From NCBI GenBank assembly GCA_025617745.1, contig CM046853.1, forward strand, positions 50,832,934-50,896,933: 64,000 nucleotides of DNA, in the 5' to 3' direction. A program made the position numbers and the translations under genes. Of the stretch, positions 34,634 through 45,506 are shown piece by piece (position 1 is the first letter of the stretch; each line of letters opens with the position of its first letter). The notes below the pieces were generated by a model. It had not been told where the DNA came from, made no database searches, and saw only the letters and a list, made by a program, of their open reading frames with translations. This DNA is from Heliocidaris erythrogramma (Eukaryota; Echinodermata; Echinoidea; Camarodonta; Echinometridae).

Positions 34634-35045
34634 CACTTGAGGAATTAAAAAAAAAGGGGGGGGGGGGTTATGAAATATCTTGAAAAATTGATAAAATCCC
34701 AGGATCAAATTCCTGAAATTTTTTGTTTGGTTTCTTATGACTGCATTGAGTTCTGAGATACCATTTTGAACATAAAAAACATCTCTTCCAAGGTATTGTA
34801 ATGGCAGCTTACTTGGGAGGGGGGTTGGTGTCTGTCCTGAGATATGGGGTTGGAATGAGAGCTCACCTGAGATAGGGGGTACATTGAGCCGTGTTCTGAA
34901 TTTAGGGGGGTCTCCAAGGCAGGAAAAGCCCGCAATAGGGGGTTCAGAAATTTTGGCAGCCCTGAGATAGGGGGGTGCTTTCAAAGGGAGGGAACAATCA
35001 TATGCGTACCCTAAATAATACTGAGTGGGGGGCCGGGACTAATTC
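34380..35045. repeat. Degenerate C/G-run repeat with CT microsatellite
   Basis: Runs of C (34424-34440) and repeated 'gagataggggg' words on the plus strand, plus a CT dinucleotide tract at about 34589-34629. This belongs with the 'ggatccaggggggg' repeat type seen at 40142, 41612, 42480 and 43740. ORFs here are low complexity. Confidence 0.6.
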
Positions 35046-35425
35046 TAATAACGATCGCTTTAATTGAATAGCTAAATCCTTAAATTAAAAGAAACTAAAA
35101 AAAAAAAAAACCTTTTCCCCCATCTCATTCGGAATTTGCACAATGCATGTTTGAAATTACATGACATTTTATGCTGTTTACTAAATTTGGGCAATGTAAT
35201 GATAATGAGGAAATAAGTTGTTCAATTTGTGTCTCATGCATTCACTTTCATGATCAGTGTATAGACCTATATAGGCCTATGTGTATGCAACATGTGTTCC
35301 TCAAGGTATGAGACATAATTATATGAACCAGTATTTTCAGGAAGCGTGTTTAAAATGTATATGGGTGTAATTCCATTAATAATAATAATAATAATAATCC
35401 AATTAAAGTCCACTCCAAATCGTTT
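35046..35425. other. Divergent intergenic, AT-rich
   Basis: Includes poly-A (about 35097-35110) and an AAT microsatellite (about 35377-35398). No gene seen. Confidence 0.5.
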
Positions 35426-36313
35426 TTAAGTAGATATTCAAAGAAAATCACAAATATGGCAATTAATGTATCACTAGAAACTGGGAAGCTTACAGATGGC
35501 AATCTTATGAGTTTTATGTCAACTGCGTATCTGGTGATTATAAAAACAACGCAAATAAAAGCTCTTCTCAGCATCTGGAATATCCGAGGATTCGCCAGAA
35601 ATATAGCGATGTTTTGATGTCGTCACACTCGGGATCGATCCTGCTTAAGCAGACGACGTCCTATAATGAATGAACGTAATTGCAGAGTTTGGTGTATTTA
35701 AACATGACCTTATTTCACACCATTATAAAGGGAAAGTGAAACTGATTCTGATAGCTAAAACCGTTTGATTGTAAATACACAGGAGAAGGGTCAATGATCA
35801 ATGAAATAAACCCCACTTTCAAATTGAAAAGCCCTCCGAATAATAGCAGGATGGTATTCGTTCCCTCTTGAAACGCCGAACATGCCCCGGTGCAAGCAGC
35901 TGAAAATACAATGGCGTCTTATTTTGTTTACAAGTGACTGATTCCTTTATTTTTTTAACGCTGCATTTTTCATCAAAATAATACCATACACGAAGTTAAG
36001 AGTGAGGCAACAGACTAACATTAAGACTGACGCTAGTGAAGGAAGAGAAATAAGTGAAGAGGAGATGACAAAATAGGCTCTGAAAAATGTGTAAGATGTT
36101 ATGGGACAGGGTGTGTCGTCACATATCTCAGCAGCGTTCGAGGAGCTCTTCAGCTGCTATATCGGGGGCTGTATTTTACCGTTTTATAATTGATAATAAT
36201 CATTACTTCAAATGTTTCCAAGCGTTGAATTTGGATAACCTTGTTTAATTTATGCCATCTATGCAATAATAAGTATTAAGCCAATATTTAAAATCATTAA
36301 CGTTCTACTTTAA
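35426..36313 (-). mobile_element. Family-A TTAA element, single X+Y copy
   Basis: TTAA at 35426-35429, 35645-35648 (internal) and 36310-36313. In reverse orientation it is module X then Y of 23597-25471. Compared with 50663-51577 it lacks about 28 bp around 'gggacagggtgtgtcg', where the other copies read 'gtctgcttagacaggac'. Confidence 0.88.
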
Positions 36314-36317
36314 CCGA

Positions 36318-36536
36318 AATGGAAATTCTTTTTGCCCAATTGATCGTGGGCCCGGCAGCCACTGTGTAGCGCCAGATCGACGTTGCTCTATTCCCCTTCA
36401 ATAATTGTTGAACGCCAAACAAGGTAGCAGCAACTCCCATCTTTTAACGTCTTTTGGTGTGACGCGGCCAAGGTTCGAACCCACGACCTCCCGATTGTGA
36501 GGCGGACGCTCTACTGACTGAGCCAATACATCGGTT
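36318..36536 (-). mobile_element. tRNA-derived SINE
   Basis: On the minus strand the head reads 'ttggctcagtcagtagagcg' (A box) and 'gtgggttcgaacc' (B box) at tRNA-like spacing. A ~150 bp unrelated body follows, ending near 'gggcaaaaagaatttcc'. This is the classic layout of a tRNA-derived SINE and not an intact tRNA gene, since the acceptor stem does not pair. It abuts the family-A element. Confidence 0.75.
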
Positions 36537-36539
36537 ACC

Positions 36540-37816
36540 ATAAATGGGGGAAAGTTTTCCTCCTGGCTTTATAAGAGTGAATAAGTTTTTTGGGGAAACT
36601 GAAAATTCTCTGACTCCAACTTGTTCCTTAAACCTTCCGATAATTAATACTTATTTGAATATTATAGGATTTGAAGGTTTGCATGGTGAAGTTGTAATTC
36701 AGAAAAAAAGTTTGCGGTACAACCATGTGAGTTGGAATAACTCCACGCTCCAGTCAGAATGCTCTGGCCGTCGTCAGGAGAATAAGAATATATGAATATT
36801 TGAATATCTTTTCCTGGCTAACCGTCGGAATTACCATCATCCATAACTTACTAGGTTACAATGTGATTGAGAAGTTGGAACATATTGTGTTTTACTGAAT
36901 ATAATAGAAGTAGCTCGGACGTGTCATTAATTTCAAAATAAGAGGCAAATAATCCAGTATGAACAATAAATGTGTATTTTTACATTACTTTAAATATGGT
37001 TATAGAAAGGAGGAATTTTTCAATTTTATGAAAAAGAGCCCGATTTATTATAAAACACTGTTTTGGTTTGTTTGTTTGTTGGTTGCTGTCTCTTTCTTGG
37101 TCTTGGTCGGTTTGAATATTATACCATTCATTTACTTATCATTCTGTCATTAGCGTTCCTGTCAAAAAATTGCAAACCGTCCTTTGAATTTTCTTTTATT
37201 TATATTCTGGCAGACATTAATGAAGAATACATTATTAAAACTAAAGCTGGCTTTAGCTTTACAGATAATTAGGTTTTCCATATGATTTTCACATACACAG
37301 TCATGTAAGATATAAAATACAATTTACCATACTATCACTCAGTCACACATGTTTGTTGTTTTGCTTTTGCATGTCAATCCTTCACTGTGCCTTTGAGGTT
37401 CTACTTTTGATGGTTTAGAGAGATTAGGTGACTAACTTGCAAGTCTAGGAATACCTTCATAAATCTTCATAATTATGTGAAGTATATAGCCAACGAATGA
37501 TTGAGTTAGTATTGAGTTCAAATATTACATAATTCCGTTGATATAGCTATTGTGATATGGAATATTGTTTTAATAATTATAATTATTATTTTCCCCCCTT
37601 CCACAGGGTTCTTTATTTACAAAAACAAATGCAACAAGTACAAATAATCATATATTTTCGTAATCAGGATCGTGCAACAGAATGAGTAAACAATGGCATA
37701 CCAATGAACTTCACGGCCCAAGCTTGAGGACAGAGAAAAATAACAAAGTGACTTATACATGATATAAAACAATACATATAAATTGATCATTTCATGTTGT
37801 CACGCTGCCAACGCTC
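36540..37816. other. Divergent intergenic, no gene seen
   Basis: AT-rich. Short ORFs lack protein-like features. Confidence 0.45.
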
Positions 37817-38260
37817 TCAAAACATTTTCTGAATAGAAACCATTTCTTCAGTAATTTCTTTTCTTTGAGATTCGTTTTGGTATATGTATTTTTCCATTTC
37901 GTAATAACATTTTACAGCTAATATAATTTTCTCAAATGAAGGTAATTGATTATGTAATTTGGCATGAAATATTTCTCGTCGTACAACCATCAGTATACAG
38001 TTTAGTGCATTGTTATTGATACCGAAAAATCCAAACAACTTATTTTGATTTGTAAGTATAACCTTTTCCCCAGTATTACGAAGTACCCAGTACTCAAAGT
38101 TAGACCATATTACATTCGAGTACTGACAAAAGCAAAACACGTGTATGATAGTTTCTTCACTGTATACAAAAGGTGCATTTTTTATCAGTTACCACACCAA
38201 ATTTAAACAATGCATCTCTCGTATATAATATTCTGTTTAAAATCTTGATTTGGAATCATC
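37817..38260 (-). pseudogene. L1/Tx1-like LINE C-terminal relic
   Basis: Minus strand reads 'RNIIYTRDALFKFGVVTDKK'-like sequence then 'CTFC', a one-base shift, 'SEETIIHVFCFCQYSNVIWS', 'NFEYWVL' and a tail with 'LFGFFGINNNALNCILMVVR'. The CxxC...ETxxHxFxxC...W pattern plus a following 'LFG' block is typical of the last domain of L1/Tx1-type ORF2. Frameshifted and truncated, hence dead. Confidence 0.7.
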
Positions 38261-38569
38261 TCATATTGGTATCTATTGATTGAAAAGGAATTAAACAATA
38301 TGACCCCCACTTGTTTTAATGATTATGTTTATTTACACTGATGATTAAATTCCTGCAACTCAACTGACAAAATTAAACATAAATATACCAAGCAACTGCT
38401 GCTTACCTCAACTAAAACTTTGTAATCTTACCCATTTCCAGTATATTCACATATACCTTTTCATAATCGCCTTATAGTACTCATTTTAATATGTTTTATT
38501 CACTTGAGATTGCTAATAAAATATTATCAACATTTAAGTTTACAGGAGATTGAAGAACCTTTAGCTTTC
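38261..38569. other. Intergenic AT-rich stretch
   Basis: No feature recognised. Confidence 0.45.
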
Positions 38570-39581
38570 TTAGAGGCCTTTCACACTCACTTCTGGACCG
38601 CTCCAAGTTAGAGCACTCTAGAGGAACGGTTCTTGAAGAACGCTTTGTTTGCCTTCACACTCCGCGCATTTTTAAAGTCTCAAATCGCTCAACGATTCAA
38701 AGTGGTCTTGTTGCTATGGCAGCTCAGGTAAGCGGGTCAATTTTTTCGCGCGCAAATCAAACCGTATACTGCCTGCCTGATGCATTTATCTCTATATCTT
38801 TCCAAGGCTTCTGTTTTTTTCTTTGTTTTTCTTTGTTTTCATCATCCTATCGTCTTTTCTTTCATTAGATTTCTTATGTTTTTCTTTGTTTTTATCATTC
38901 TATTGTTTTATCTTTCTATCTTTCCTTATTTTCTTTTGTTTTTCTTTGTTTTTATCATTCTATCATTTATCTTTATATCTTTCGTTTTTTCTGTTTTTCT
39001 TTGTTTTCATCATCCTATCGTCTTTTCTTATCATTAGATTTCTTATGTTTTTCTTTGTTTTTATCATTCTATCGTTTTATCTTTCTATCTTTCCCTGTTT
39101 TCCTTTGTTTTTATCATTCTGTCATTTCATCTTTCTATCTTTCCTTGTTTTCATCATTCTTTCGTTTTCTCTTTCTATTTTTCTTTAAATTTCTTATGTT
39201 TTTCTTTGTTTTTATTCATTCTATTATTTTCTCTTTCTATCTGTTCTTTCTTTTCATCATTCTATCTTTCCTCATGTTTTCTTTCTATCGATGGACTGCA
39301 CTTATAGGACAATCAAGGAAAATCACACGAGATTTCCCGCGCAACACATACACTCACTTCCGGTTGAAGTACGCTTTAGGATCGCTTTGCTTTCACACTG
39401 CCACGTTGGAGCGGTCTAACTAAGAACCGTTCCTCAAGACCACCTCGCGAGGTGGTCTTCTGGAGCGCTCCAGAAGAACGCTTCCTGGACCACTTGAGCA
39501 TTCACACTCACCTGGGAACCGCTCCTGAGGAACCGTTCTTAGTTAGAGCGCTCTAACGAAGTGAGTGTGAAAGGGCTCTAA
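38570..39581. mobile_element. ~1 kb terminal-inverted-repeat element carrying a pyrimidine minisatellite
   Basis: Left end 'ttagaggcctttcacactca' and right end 'gtgagtgtgaaagggctctaa' are inverted. Inner blocks ('gaggaacggttcttgaag' / 'aggaaccgttcttagttag') are also mirrored. A further small palindrome 'gaccacctcgcgaggtggtc' lies at 39439-39458. The middle is the tandem repeat 38815-39285. Confidence 0.75.
38815..39285. repeat. Pyrimidine-rich minisatellite
   Basis: Repeated 'tttctttgtttttatcattc' and 'tatcgttttatctttctatc' words of variable period. The long Phe/Leu/Ser ORFs here simply reflect T/C content. Confidence 0.85.
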
Positions 39582-40141
39582 GAAATTTCATCAGGTGTGA
39601 TTCCGTTACCCCGATGACTTATCTATAGGAAAAAGAGCAAATACTATACATATCTGTCATGTTATTTTTCAATCTCTTCCTATCACAATTACGTTGAATA
39701 AACAGAAAGCTGAATCAATCATGAATCTGGAATAATTGGCTTGTACGTTTCATAGGATACTGAATGGAAATGAGAGATTTAAAAAGCCACCATTTTCTGG
39801 TAATTCCGCTACCACGGTATATACCAGAATATAATTAATGTTATACTAAGTGAAAATTTTGGGTATATGAAAGAGTTCCGGTGAAAGAATGAGTACATCA
39901 TCTGCAGATTATTGAATGGTAGGAAAGGGACCAAATTACAAAATTAGCGCACAGATTCAAAAAAAAGTGAGCAAAAAATCTCAAATGTGTAATTCCGTTA
40001 CAGTGGAATTGCCTCTCTGTAACCCAGGTGTTAAAGGGCAATCCAACCTCAGTGGTAATAAGATGCTTTGTGTGAAAGCAGAAAAATAAGAAAAATGGTA
40101 CAGAATGGTGAAAGCTTGAAAGAAATCGGACAGGGAAGGCA
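39582..40141. other. Intergenic with 'attccgttac' words
   Basis: Recurring 'gattccgttac' / 'aattccgttacagtgg' words hint at a decayed element, but no termini were found. Confidence 0.35.
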
Positions 40142-40385
40142 GTGGCGGATTTAGGGGGGGGGGGGCAATCCCGGCCCGTGCCCACTTGAAAGAATAGTAT
40201 ACATTGTGCCCCCGCCCTTTTAGTTTTAGAACTGCTAACCCCATAAAATTGGATCCCCCCACTGAGCGAGTTTTGGAGGGCTGGCGAGAAGAAAAAAAAT
40301 ACGAATCTCCCTTCAAGTTCCCCAAAGTTGACAGCCCAGCATTTGTGCCCCCTACAAAATCCTGGATCCGCCCATGGGACAAGGA
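40142..40385. repeat. C/G-run repeat ('ggcggatttaggggggg'), one copy
   Basis: Opens with 'gtggcggatttaggggg', followed by 'atcccggcccgtgccc' and 'actgagcgagttttggag', and closes with 'aaaatcctggatccgccc', which is the inverted form of the opening. The same words recur at 41612, 42480 and 43980. Confidence 0.7.
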
Positions 40386-40689
40386 ATAAGTAAGTTATGG
40401 ATGTTTGAAAAACGAGACCACTACATCCATGCGAATCTCAAATTGGCAACTGGCGATTGTGACGTACTGGCGGACCAAAACTATCATTAATTTGCCGTTT
40501 TCTCCGAAGCGCCTTTTCCTTCGGGGCAGCCCTCAAACTATATTATAGAGAGCATATTGTTATAGGTTCTCATGAAAGAAAAAGAGTAATACATTTTGAA
40601 AACTAAATGACATTTTAGTCATCTTGTGTGTTGGAGCGAATGGGGGAGTTGTCCGCCACTATATATTACCAGTGGCGAAGATACGAACA

Positions 40690-40765
40690 CACTTTCTATT
40701 GTTAGTGGGGGGGGGGGGGGGGGGTGATGAATAGATCATCCCCCCACTAACAATGGATAATTATG
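40690..40765. repeat. G-run hairpin
   Basis: 'ctattgttagtggggg' with an 18-G run, 'tgatgaatagatcatc', then a C run and 'actaacaatgg'. The ends pair, resembling the hairpin core of 28786-29165. Confidence 0.6.
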
Positions 40766-41611
40766 CGTGTCTATATATACGCCCGTGGTGATTACAACTG
40801 TCAAAAAAATCATAACTTTCTTATTGCTTGTCCGATTTCGTTCGAACTTTCACCAGTCTGCATGCTTCTCTGATATTTCCTCTTTCTTTCAGAGCAACTT
40901 GTTGGATTTCCTGGCAGGATGTATTCCTTGAAATGCACTACCCTGCATGATTACGGCCACCGGAGCTAATATAGTGTAATAATATCCAAACCCGCATTAT
41001 ATCATTATGCACTTTACAAGAACGGTTTATTTTCATTATTATTTCATATATTTATATGTTTTATTGGATCAATAGAAAACAATCACATAAAAACATGAGA
41101 TTAATATCATTATCATTACTACTTTAAAAATATAAATTGACGTCACAAAACATATATGACAATCATTTTTTTTCTTCAAAGAAGTAGGCTGGCAAAAGTT
41201 TCATTTGATGATAAAGTCTCACGGGGGGGGGGGGGGGCAGGCTGACGGACTCACCGTGGCATGCCATACGGATGTTATATGCCCGTGCTTAAAAAAAAAA
41301 GGCAAAAAATCCATAAAGAAACACAAAATATTCGATAATATATCAACTTTTCAGTGTCACTAAAAATATTAACTTTTAATGTATACTCAGGCAAATTGTC
41401 CCATTTTAAAAATACGGTAAAAAAAAGGAGAACCGTATTAATTTACATCTTCACCAGCTCTCCAAAAGATTTTATTGGGTCCAGTTTTCTTCCATAGTTC
41501 TCTGACAAGCAAACTGAAAGGAAAAAAAAAAAATCATTTCTAAACGCCTAAAACACTGCTGAAAGGGGGTGTTTTAACACTAAATAAAACCAAAAAGGCG
41601 GGTGTTTGAAC
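40766..41611. other. Divergent intergenic, no gene seen
   Basis: AT-rich with a G run at 41224-41237 and short poly-A tracts. Confidence 0.5.
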
Positions 41612-41894
41612 ACCTATCATTGGCGGATCCAGGGGGGGGGGGGCACTTCCGGCCCGTGCCTCCCCCCCCCCCTTTTGGAAGAAAGGTATGCATTTTGACC
41701 ATAGACGATCCGTCATTTTCTCGATTGTGCCCCCCTTTTAGAATGAAGACCTTTTTTTTTTTTTTTTTTTGCTTGTCAGGGAATTATGGAGGGAAACTGG
41801 ACCCCCATAACCCCCTCCCCCCCCCCCCCCCCCCACTGAGCGAATTTCGAAGGTCTGGCGATTTTTTTTGTCGACAACCCCCCCCCCCCCCCCC

Positions 41895-41963
<69 letters not shown>

Positions 41964-42030
41964 AAAACAAACAAACCCCCCCCCCCAAAAAAAAAAAAAC
42001 AAAAAAAAAAAAAAACAGAAGTCTCATCAT
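41612..42030. repeat. C/G-run repeat with extreme homopolymer block
   Basis: Begins 'attggcggatccagggg', with 'cacttccggcccgtgcc' and 'actgagcgaatttcgaagg'. From 41878 to 42016 it is a chain of poly-C, poly-A, about a dozen CAA units, poly-A, poly-C and poly-A. ORFs of Pro/Lys/Gln/Asn are artefacts of this. Confidence 0.8.
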
Positions 42031-42479
42031 TCATGAAGTGGCCAGCGCAGCGCAGCACCATGTACTGTGCGAAACGAAATTCTGGCCCCCGGCATTCGTG
42101 TCAATAAAGGTCACACACTCCCACAGTATACACAACACATGTGCAGAGACCGAGCATTACAAAATGACTCGTCTCAATAACTTAAAGTGACTCGGCCAAT
42201 GTCAATTTGTCCAAAGTTATAATTGGTTCATAATAATTGCCATGTTTGGTATCGACGGTGAAACTGTCTTTATTGCGTTTTTTCTGTCACTTCTCACTGA
42301 AATGGGTGGGGGTGGGCAGGGCAGGCCCCTGGGAACGAATTTGTTACTGGGGATGCTGTGAGCAGATTTTTTTTTTTTTTTTTTTTTTTATATGCAGTTG
42401 CTTATCAATGAATGGCGCCCAGGGCAAAGTTAAGTGCAAGGCCAAGTGTCCCCCATAGAAAACTTGGGGTGCTACAGCC
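42031..42479. other. Intergenic with a poly-T tract
   Basis: A T run at about 42366-42389 may be the tail of a minus-strand retroposed sequence. Otherwise nothing seen. Confidence 0.4.
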
Positions 42480-42670
42480 AGTGGCGGATCCAGGATTTTG
42501 TGAGGAACGGGACTCAGTATTCACAAAATTTTCTGACAATAAAAAAAATGTCCTCAGCGTTTTGGGGTCTCTTTTTAACTCTAAAAATCCCTGACAAGCA
42601 AAAAAAAAAAAAAAAAAAAAAAGAAGTCCTGAGCGTTTTGGGGGCTATTTTAACTCTTAAAAAAAAATGT
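42480..42670. repeat. C/G-run repeat, A-rich copy
   Basis: Starts 'gtggcggatccaggatttt', contains a duplicated 'gcgttttggggtctctttt' / 'gcgttttgggggctatttt' block and a poly-A run at 42600-42622. Confidence 0.6.
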
Positions 42671-42805
42671 TATTAGTATGGCTACAGCACCTCTTTTTAA
42701 AGGCAATGACTTGTAGCATATACCTTATCCAGACAAATTCAAATTCAAATTCAAATATTTTGATAGAATCTTAATAGGATTATCATCAAAACAAAACAAA
42801 ACAGC

Positions 42806-42968
42806 ACGGCCCCGTTTCATAAAACTTGTTATCATGCAATAACAAGTTACAATAATTGTTGTAAGTATAAGCTACTGAAATCCTTGAATTTGATTGGCTG
42901 AGAGCAAATTTGTCATAGGAATGGGGCAGTTGTTATTGATAACAAGTTTTATGAAACACGTACGGGCC
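42806..42968. mobile_element. Hairpin MITE 'cccgtttcataaaacttgtt'
   Basis: CGGCCCCGTTTCATAAAACT at left mirrors 'agttttatgaaacacgtacg' plus 'ggcc' at right. Inner 'gttatcatgcaataac' and 'gttattgataac' also pair. 163 bp, no ORF. Confidence 0.75.
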
Positions 42969-43739
42969 TATAATGTTGCTAAATCGTTAAGAGATGAAAA
43001 GTAAAACACACTGTAGCATTGTTAAACCTCGACAAAACGAAGTAAAATTATATATTAAAACCAGATCGAATAATTTACCTCGGATTATCATACAGAAAGT
43101 AATATAGTATAAAACAAAACACAGTAAAAGCAGCATGTTAAATAGAAACAAATGAACCTCAACAAAACAAATCAAATCATATCAATTCAAAAGTGTCTAT
43201 CTTATCGGATTACACTCTACAGCCGTGTTTCCATCATTGGAGAGGGGGGGGGGGGGGTGAGAGCGGCATGTTGCCCGGGAAACAAAAACCTCAACAAAAC
43301 AATGGCAAATTATATCAGAACAATCTTATATCGGATTTACTCGACTGAGAGCAGTGCATTTTGCTAAATAAAGCAGAGTGGATGCACTATCAAAACACAA
43401 GGGAGACAAATTTTGCCCCTCTCAAATTTTTGACGTAAATATTTTTTTAAAATCAAAAGGCTCCTAAACAAACATTTGCTTTTGTTACATGTTTAAAAAA
43501 TAAATAAAGGAATGACACCACCGCGAATACCCCATCGCACACTAGGCTTAAGGTTCAAGGTTTGCTTCATTTTCATATTTCACATATCACATTTTTATTT
43601 TGGAAATATATCGCAATACTATTAAATTTTGGCAATTTAACCAATAAGATACCAGATGTTTATCCTCAGTTTAAACTTCTGACGCTTTTACCAATATGAA
43701 TGAATAAATATTGCCCTCAAAGAGTATCAATGAATATTT
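42969..43739. other. ILF2-side intergenic
   Basis: AT-rich. G run at 43242-43257. 'aacctcaacaaaac' occurs three times (near 43025, 43155 and 43288). No gene. Confidence 0.45.
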
Positions 43740-44000
43740 CAGTAGCTGATCCGCCCCAGAATCCTATTTACTAAGTCCGAAAATTCCCTGTCAAAGCAAA
43801 TAGAAAAAGAAGAAAAATAAAGAGGGATAGAAAACATTTTCATGTGCGGGGGGGGGGGGGGGGCTTTGTCTAAAATTGCTTCCAGGGGCACACAAATTAT
43901 GGCGGGGGCACAAAAATTATGGAGCATATTTATAAGTATGTCACCTGGTTTTATCGGGGCCAGTTTCCCCTTGCCTCTGGATCCACCACTATATTTGGGA
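43740..44000. repeat. C/G-run repeat, copy nearest ILF2
   Basis: 'agctgatccgccccagaatc' at left and 'cctctggatccaccactat' at right, the two inverted ends of this repeat type, with a G run at 43848-43863. Confidence 0.65.
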
Positions 44001-44029
44001 TATTTAATTGCCCTTCAGGGACAAATTAG

Positions 44030-44270
44030 ATAGCGAACGACTAGGCTTGATAACTCGGCAAAATATTACGCGAGTGTCGGTAACAAGAATTCAGGAACGA
44101 GAGTTTATCAGCCGAGTTTGCACAAGCCGAAGATTGCTATCTGTGCTGCTAGCTGTTGTTTGTATCTAGTTAGCGTCGGATCGGAGCGTCACTTTTGTTG
44201 ACAATTCTCAAATTGCTGCCTAGGCTCTCCTGTAAATATTACTGATTTTGACCAGAGAAGGCCATTCAAT
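44030..44270 (+). promoter_or_regulatory. ILF2 promoter and 5' UTR region
   Basis: CpG-containing, repeat-free sequence upstream of the ILF2 ATG, with a small inverted pair 'aactcggcaaaat'...'cagccgag'. The 5' UTR start cannot be fixed. Confidence 0.4.
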
Positions 44271-44278
44271 ATGACGAG
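44271..44278 (+). CDS. ILF2: ILF2/NF45 coding exon 1 (ATG ACG AG)
   Basis: Only eight coding bases precede a GTGAGT donor (phase 2). Joined to exon 2 they give MTR-SKTAARRGRGGG. The ATG has A at -3. It is accepted because the phase and the resulting RG-rich head fit NF45 proteins, which start similarly (Met followed by Arg/Gly repeats). Confidence 0.75.
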
Positions 44279-44612
44279 GTGAGTAGTACTTTCACCTACT
44301 TTTCAACAGTGTTCAAAAGTGGAAAGCTTATAATTTTGCCGTCTCAGTAAGAAGACGCCAGACGGTCATGACGCCTTGACGGTGTCTCGTCATCGGCTTG
44401 GGCTTGGCCAGGGCCTTCTCCTTGCTTGCCTCCGGCTTTATCTCGCTGATGAAGCCTAAATTTTGTAGCACTAAGTCATTGTAAGTAGCAGTAGTGGCAG
44501 TAGACCGAAAAATCAGCCAATTTCGTTCGGGGATATGCTCTGCTGAGACTACGTCTGGCTTCGCGGAATCCCTCCATCTAGCTCTAGCCAGGCCTAGGCC
44601 ATGTCATGTAGG

Positions 44613-45310
44613 CCCACTCATAGCTACATTCCTATACTTCGTGTGTATAATGTAGGCAGTCATACACCTCATCTTTTTAAAACACCACTGCACAAAAGTC
44701 ACCAATATTCACTCAAAATCGGCATTTAATTTTCAAAAACCGACCCAAAATATCCAAGAAATACAATAAATTCAACTCACCAATGTTGGAAAAGATATTT
44801 TCAAAAATCAAATCCGTAATTTACTGTTGATTCTCGCGAAACGAGCTATCGGAGTCATTGTGTACATTTCCTGGTCGCCGCGGGCGCCGACATCTCCCCA
44901 AAAGAGTTTTGTCCTCAAAAATTCGGTCCCTATGGTGTACACGGAAAAGTTCCGATTTTCTGTGTGCGCGATCGAAAAGATCGATGTGCGCTTGCGATCC
45001 CGAGTTTCTTCGTGGACAAAAATTGTATTGGCCGATTTTAGTCTAAGACATCGGCAGTTTGTAAACAACACGCGATCGCGAAACAAATCGGCGGGGATTT
45101 CTCCGGTTTTGGACAAGATTTTGACTTTGGATTTTGCTGAAAATATAAAAAGTTCTTCCTAACGGCCATTTGAGGTAGGAGTGAGATTTTTAAGGGCTGA
45201 ATTTGAAAGCAAGTATTTAAAATATTTATCTTATTTTTTCCCCCATACCTTTAGTACATGCGACAGAAAATACCAACTATTTTACAGAAATGTACCCGGG
45301 AGTGTGTAGG
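44613..45310. repeat. Right arm of the ~0.7 kb inverted repeat (in ILF2 intron 1)
   Basis: Reverse complement of 32502-33197. It begins about 335 bp after ILF2 exon 1. Differences from the other arm are scattered single bases and one or two single-base indels, implying recent duplication or ongoing gene conversion. Confidence 0.92.
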
Positions 45311-45466
45311 CCTAAGTTAGGGTGCGCGCGCCGGTATTCGGTCACTTAAAAAGAAATCGCCGCTGATATGAATACCTATCTCTTTAAATTGACAATCTAC
45401 CATCAAAAGAACCGCAAAATTGTCCTTTAAATAATTATCAAAATAATTTAAAACGTGGAAACTTAC

Positions 45467-45506
45467 CCGGAAGCTCCTCTTCACACACATACTAAATTCA
45501 TTGCAC
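45467..45506 (-). CDS. Weak third exon of the nested gene model
   Basis: 'tgtgtgcag' acceptor and GTAAGT donor bracket 40 bp that continue the frame of 46111-46289 as W-CNEFSMCVKRSFR. The phase fits, but the piece is short and could be chance. Confidence 0.18.

Noticed and set aside
35350-35574. 74-codon hydrophobic ORF
   Set aside because: Lies in and beside the Y module of the TTAA element and a microsatellite; the other module copies show no conserved product.
36460-36536. tRNA gene on the minus strand
   Set aside because: A and B boxes are present but acceptor and anticodon stems do not pair properly and a SINE body follows; called a SINE.
38780-39423. Phe/Ser/Leu-rich ORFs resembling multi-pass membrane proteins
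   Set aside because: They arise from a T/C minisatellite in all three plus-strand frames.
41602-42107. Proline/lysine/glutamine-rich ORFs on both strands
   Set aside because: They are translations of homopolymer and CAA repeat tracts.
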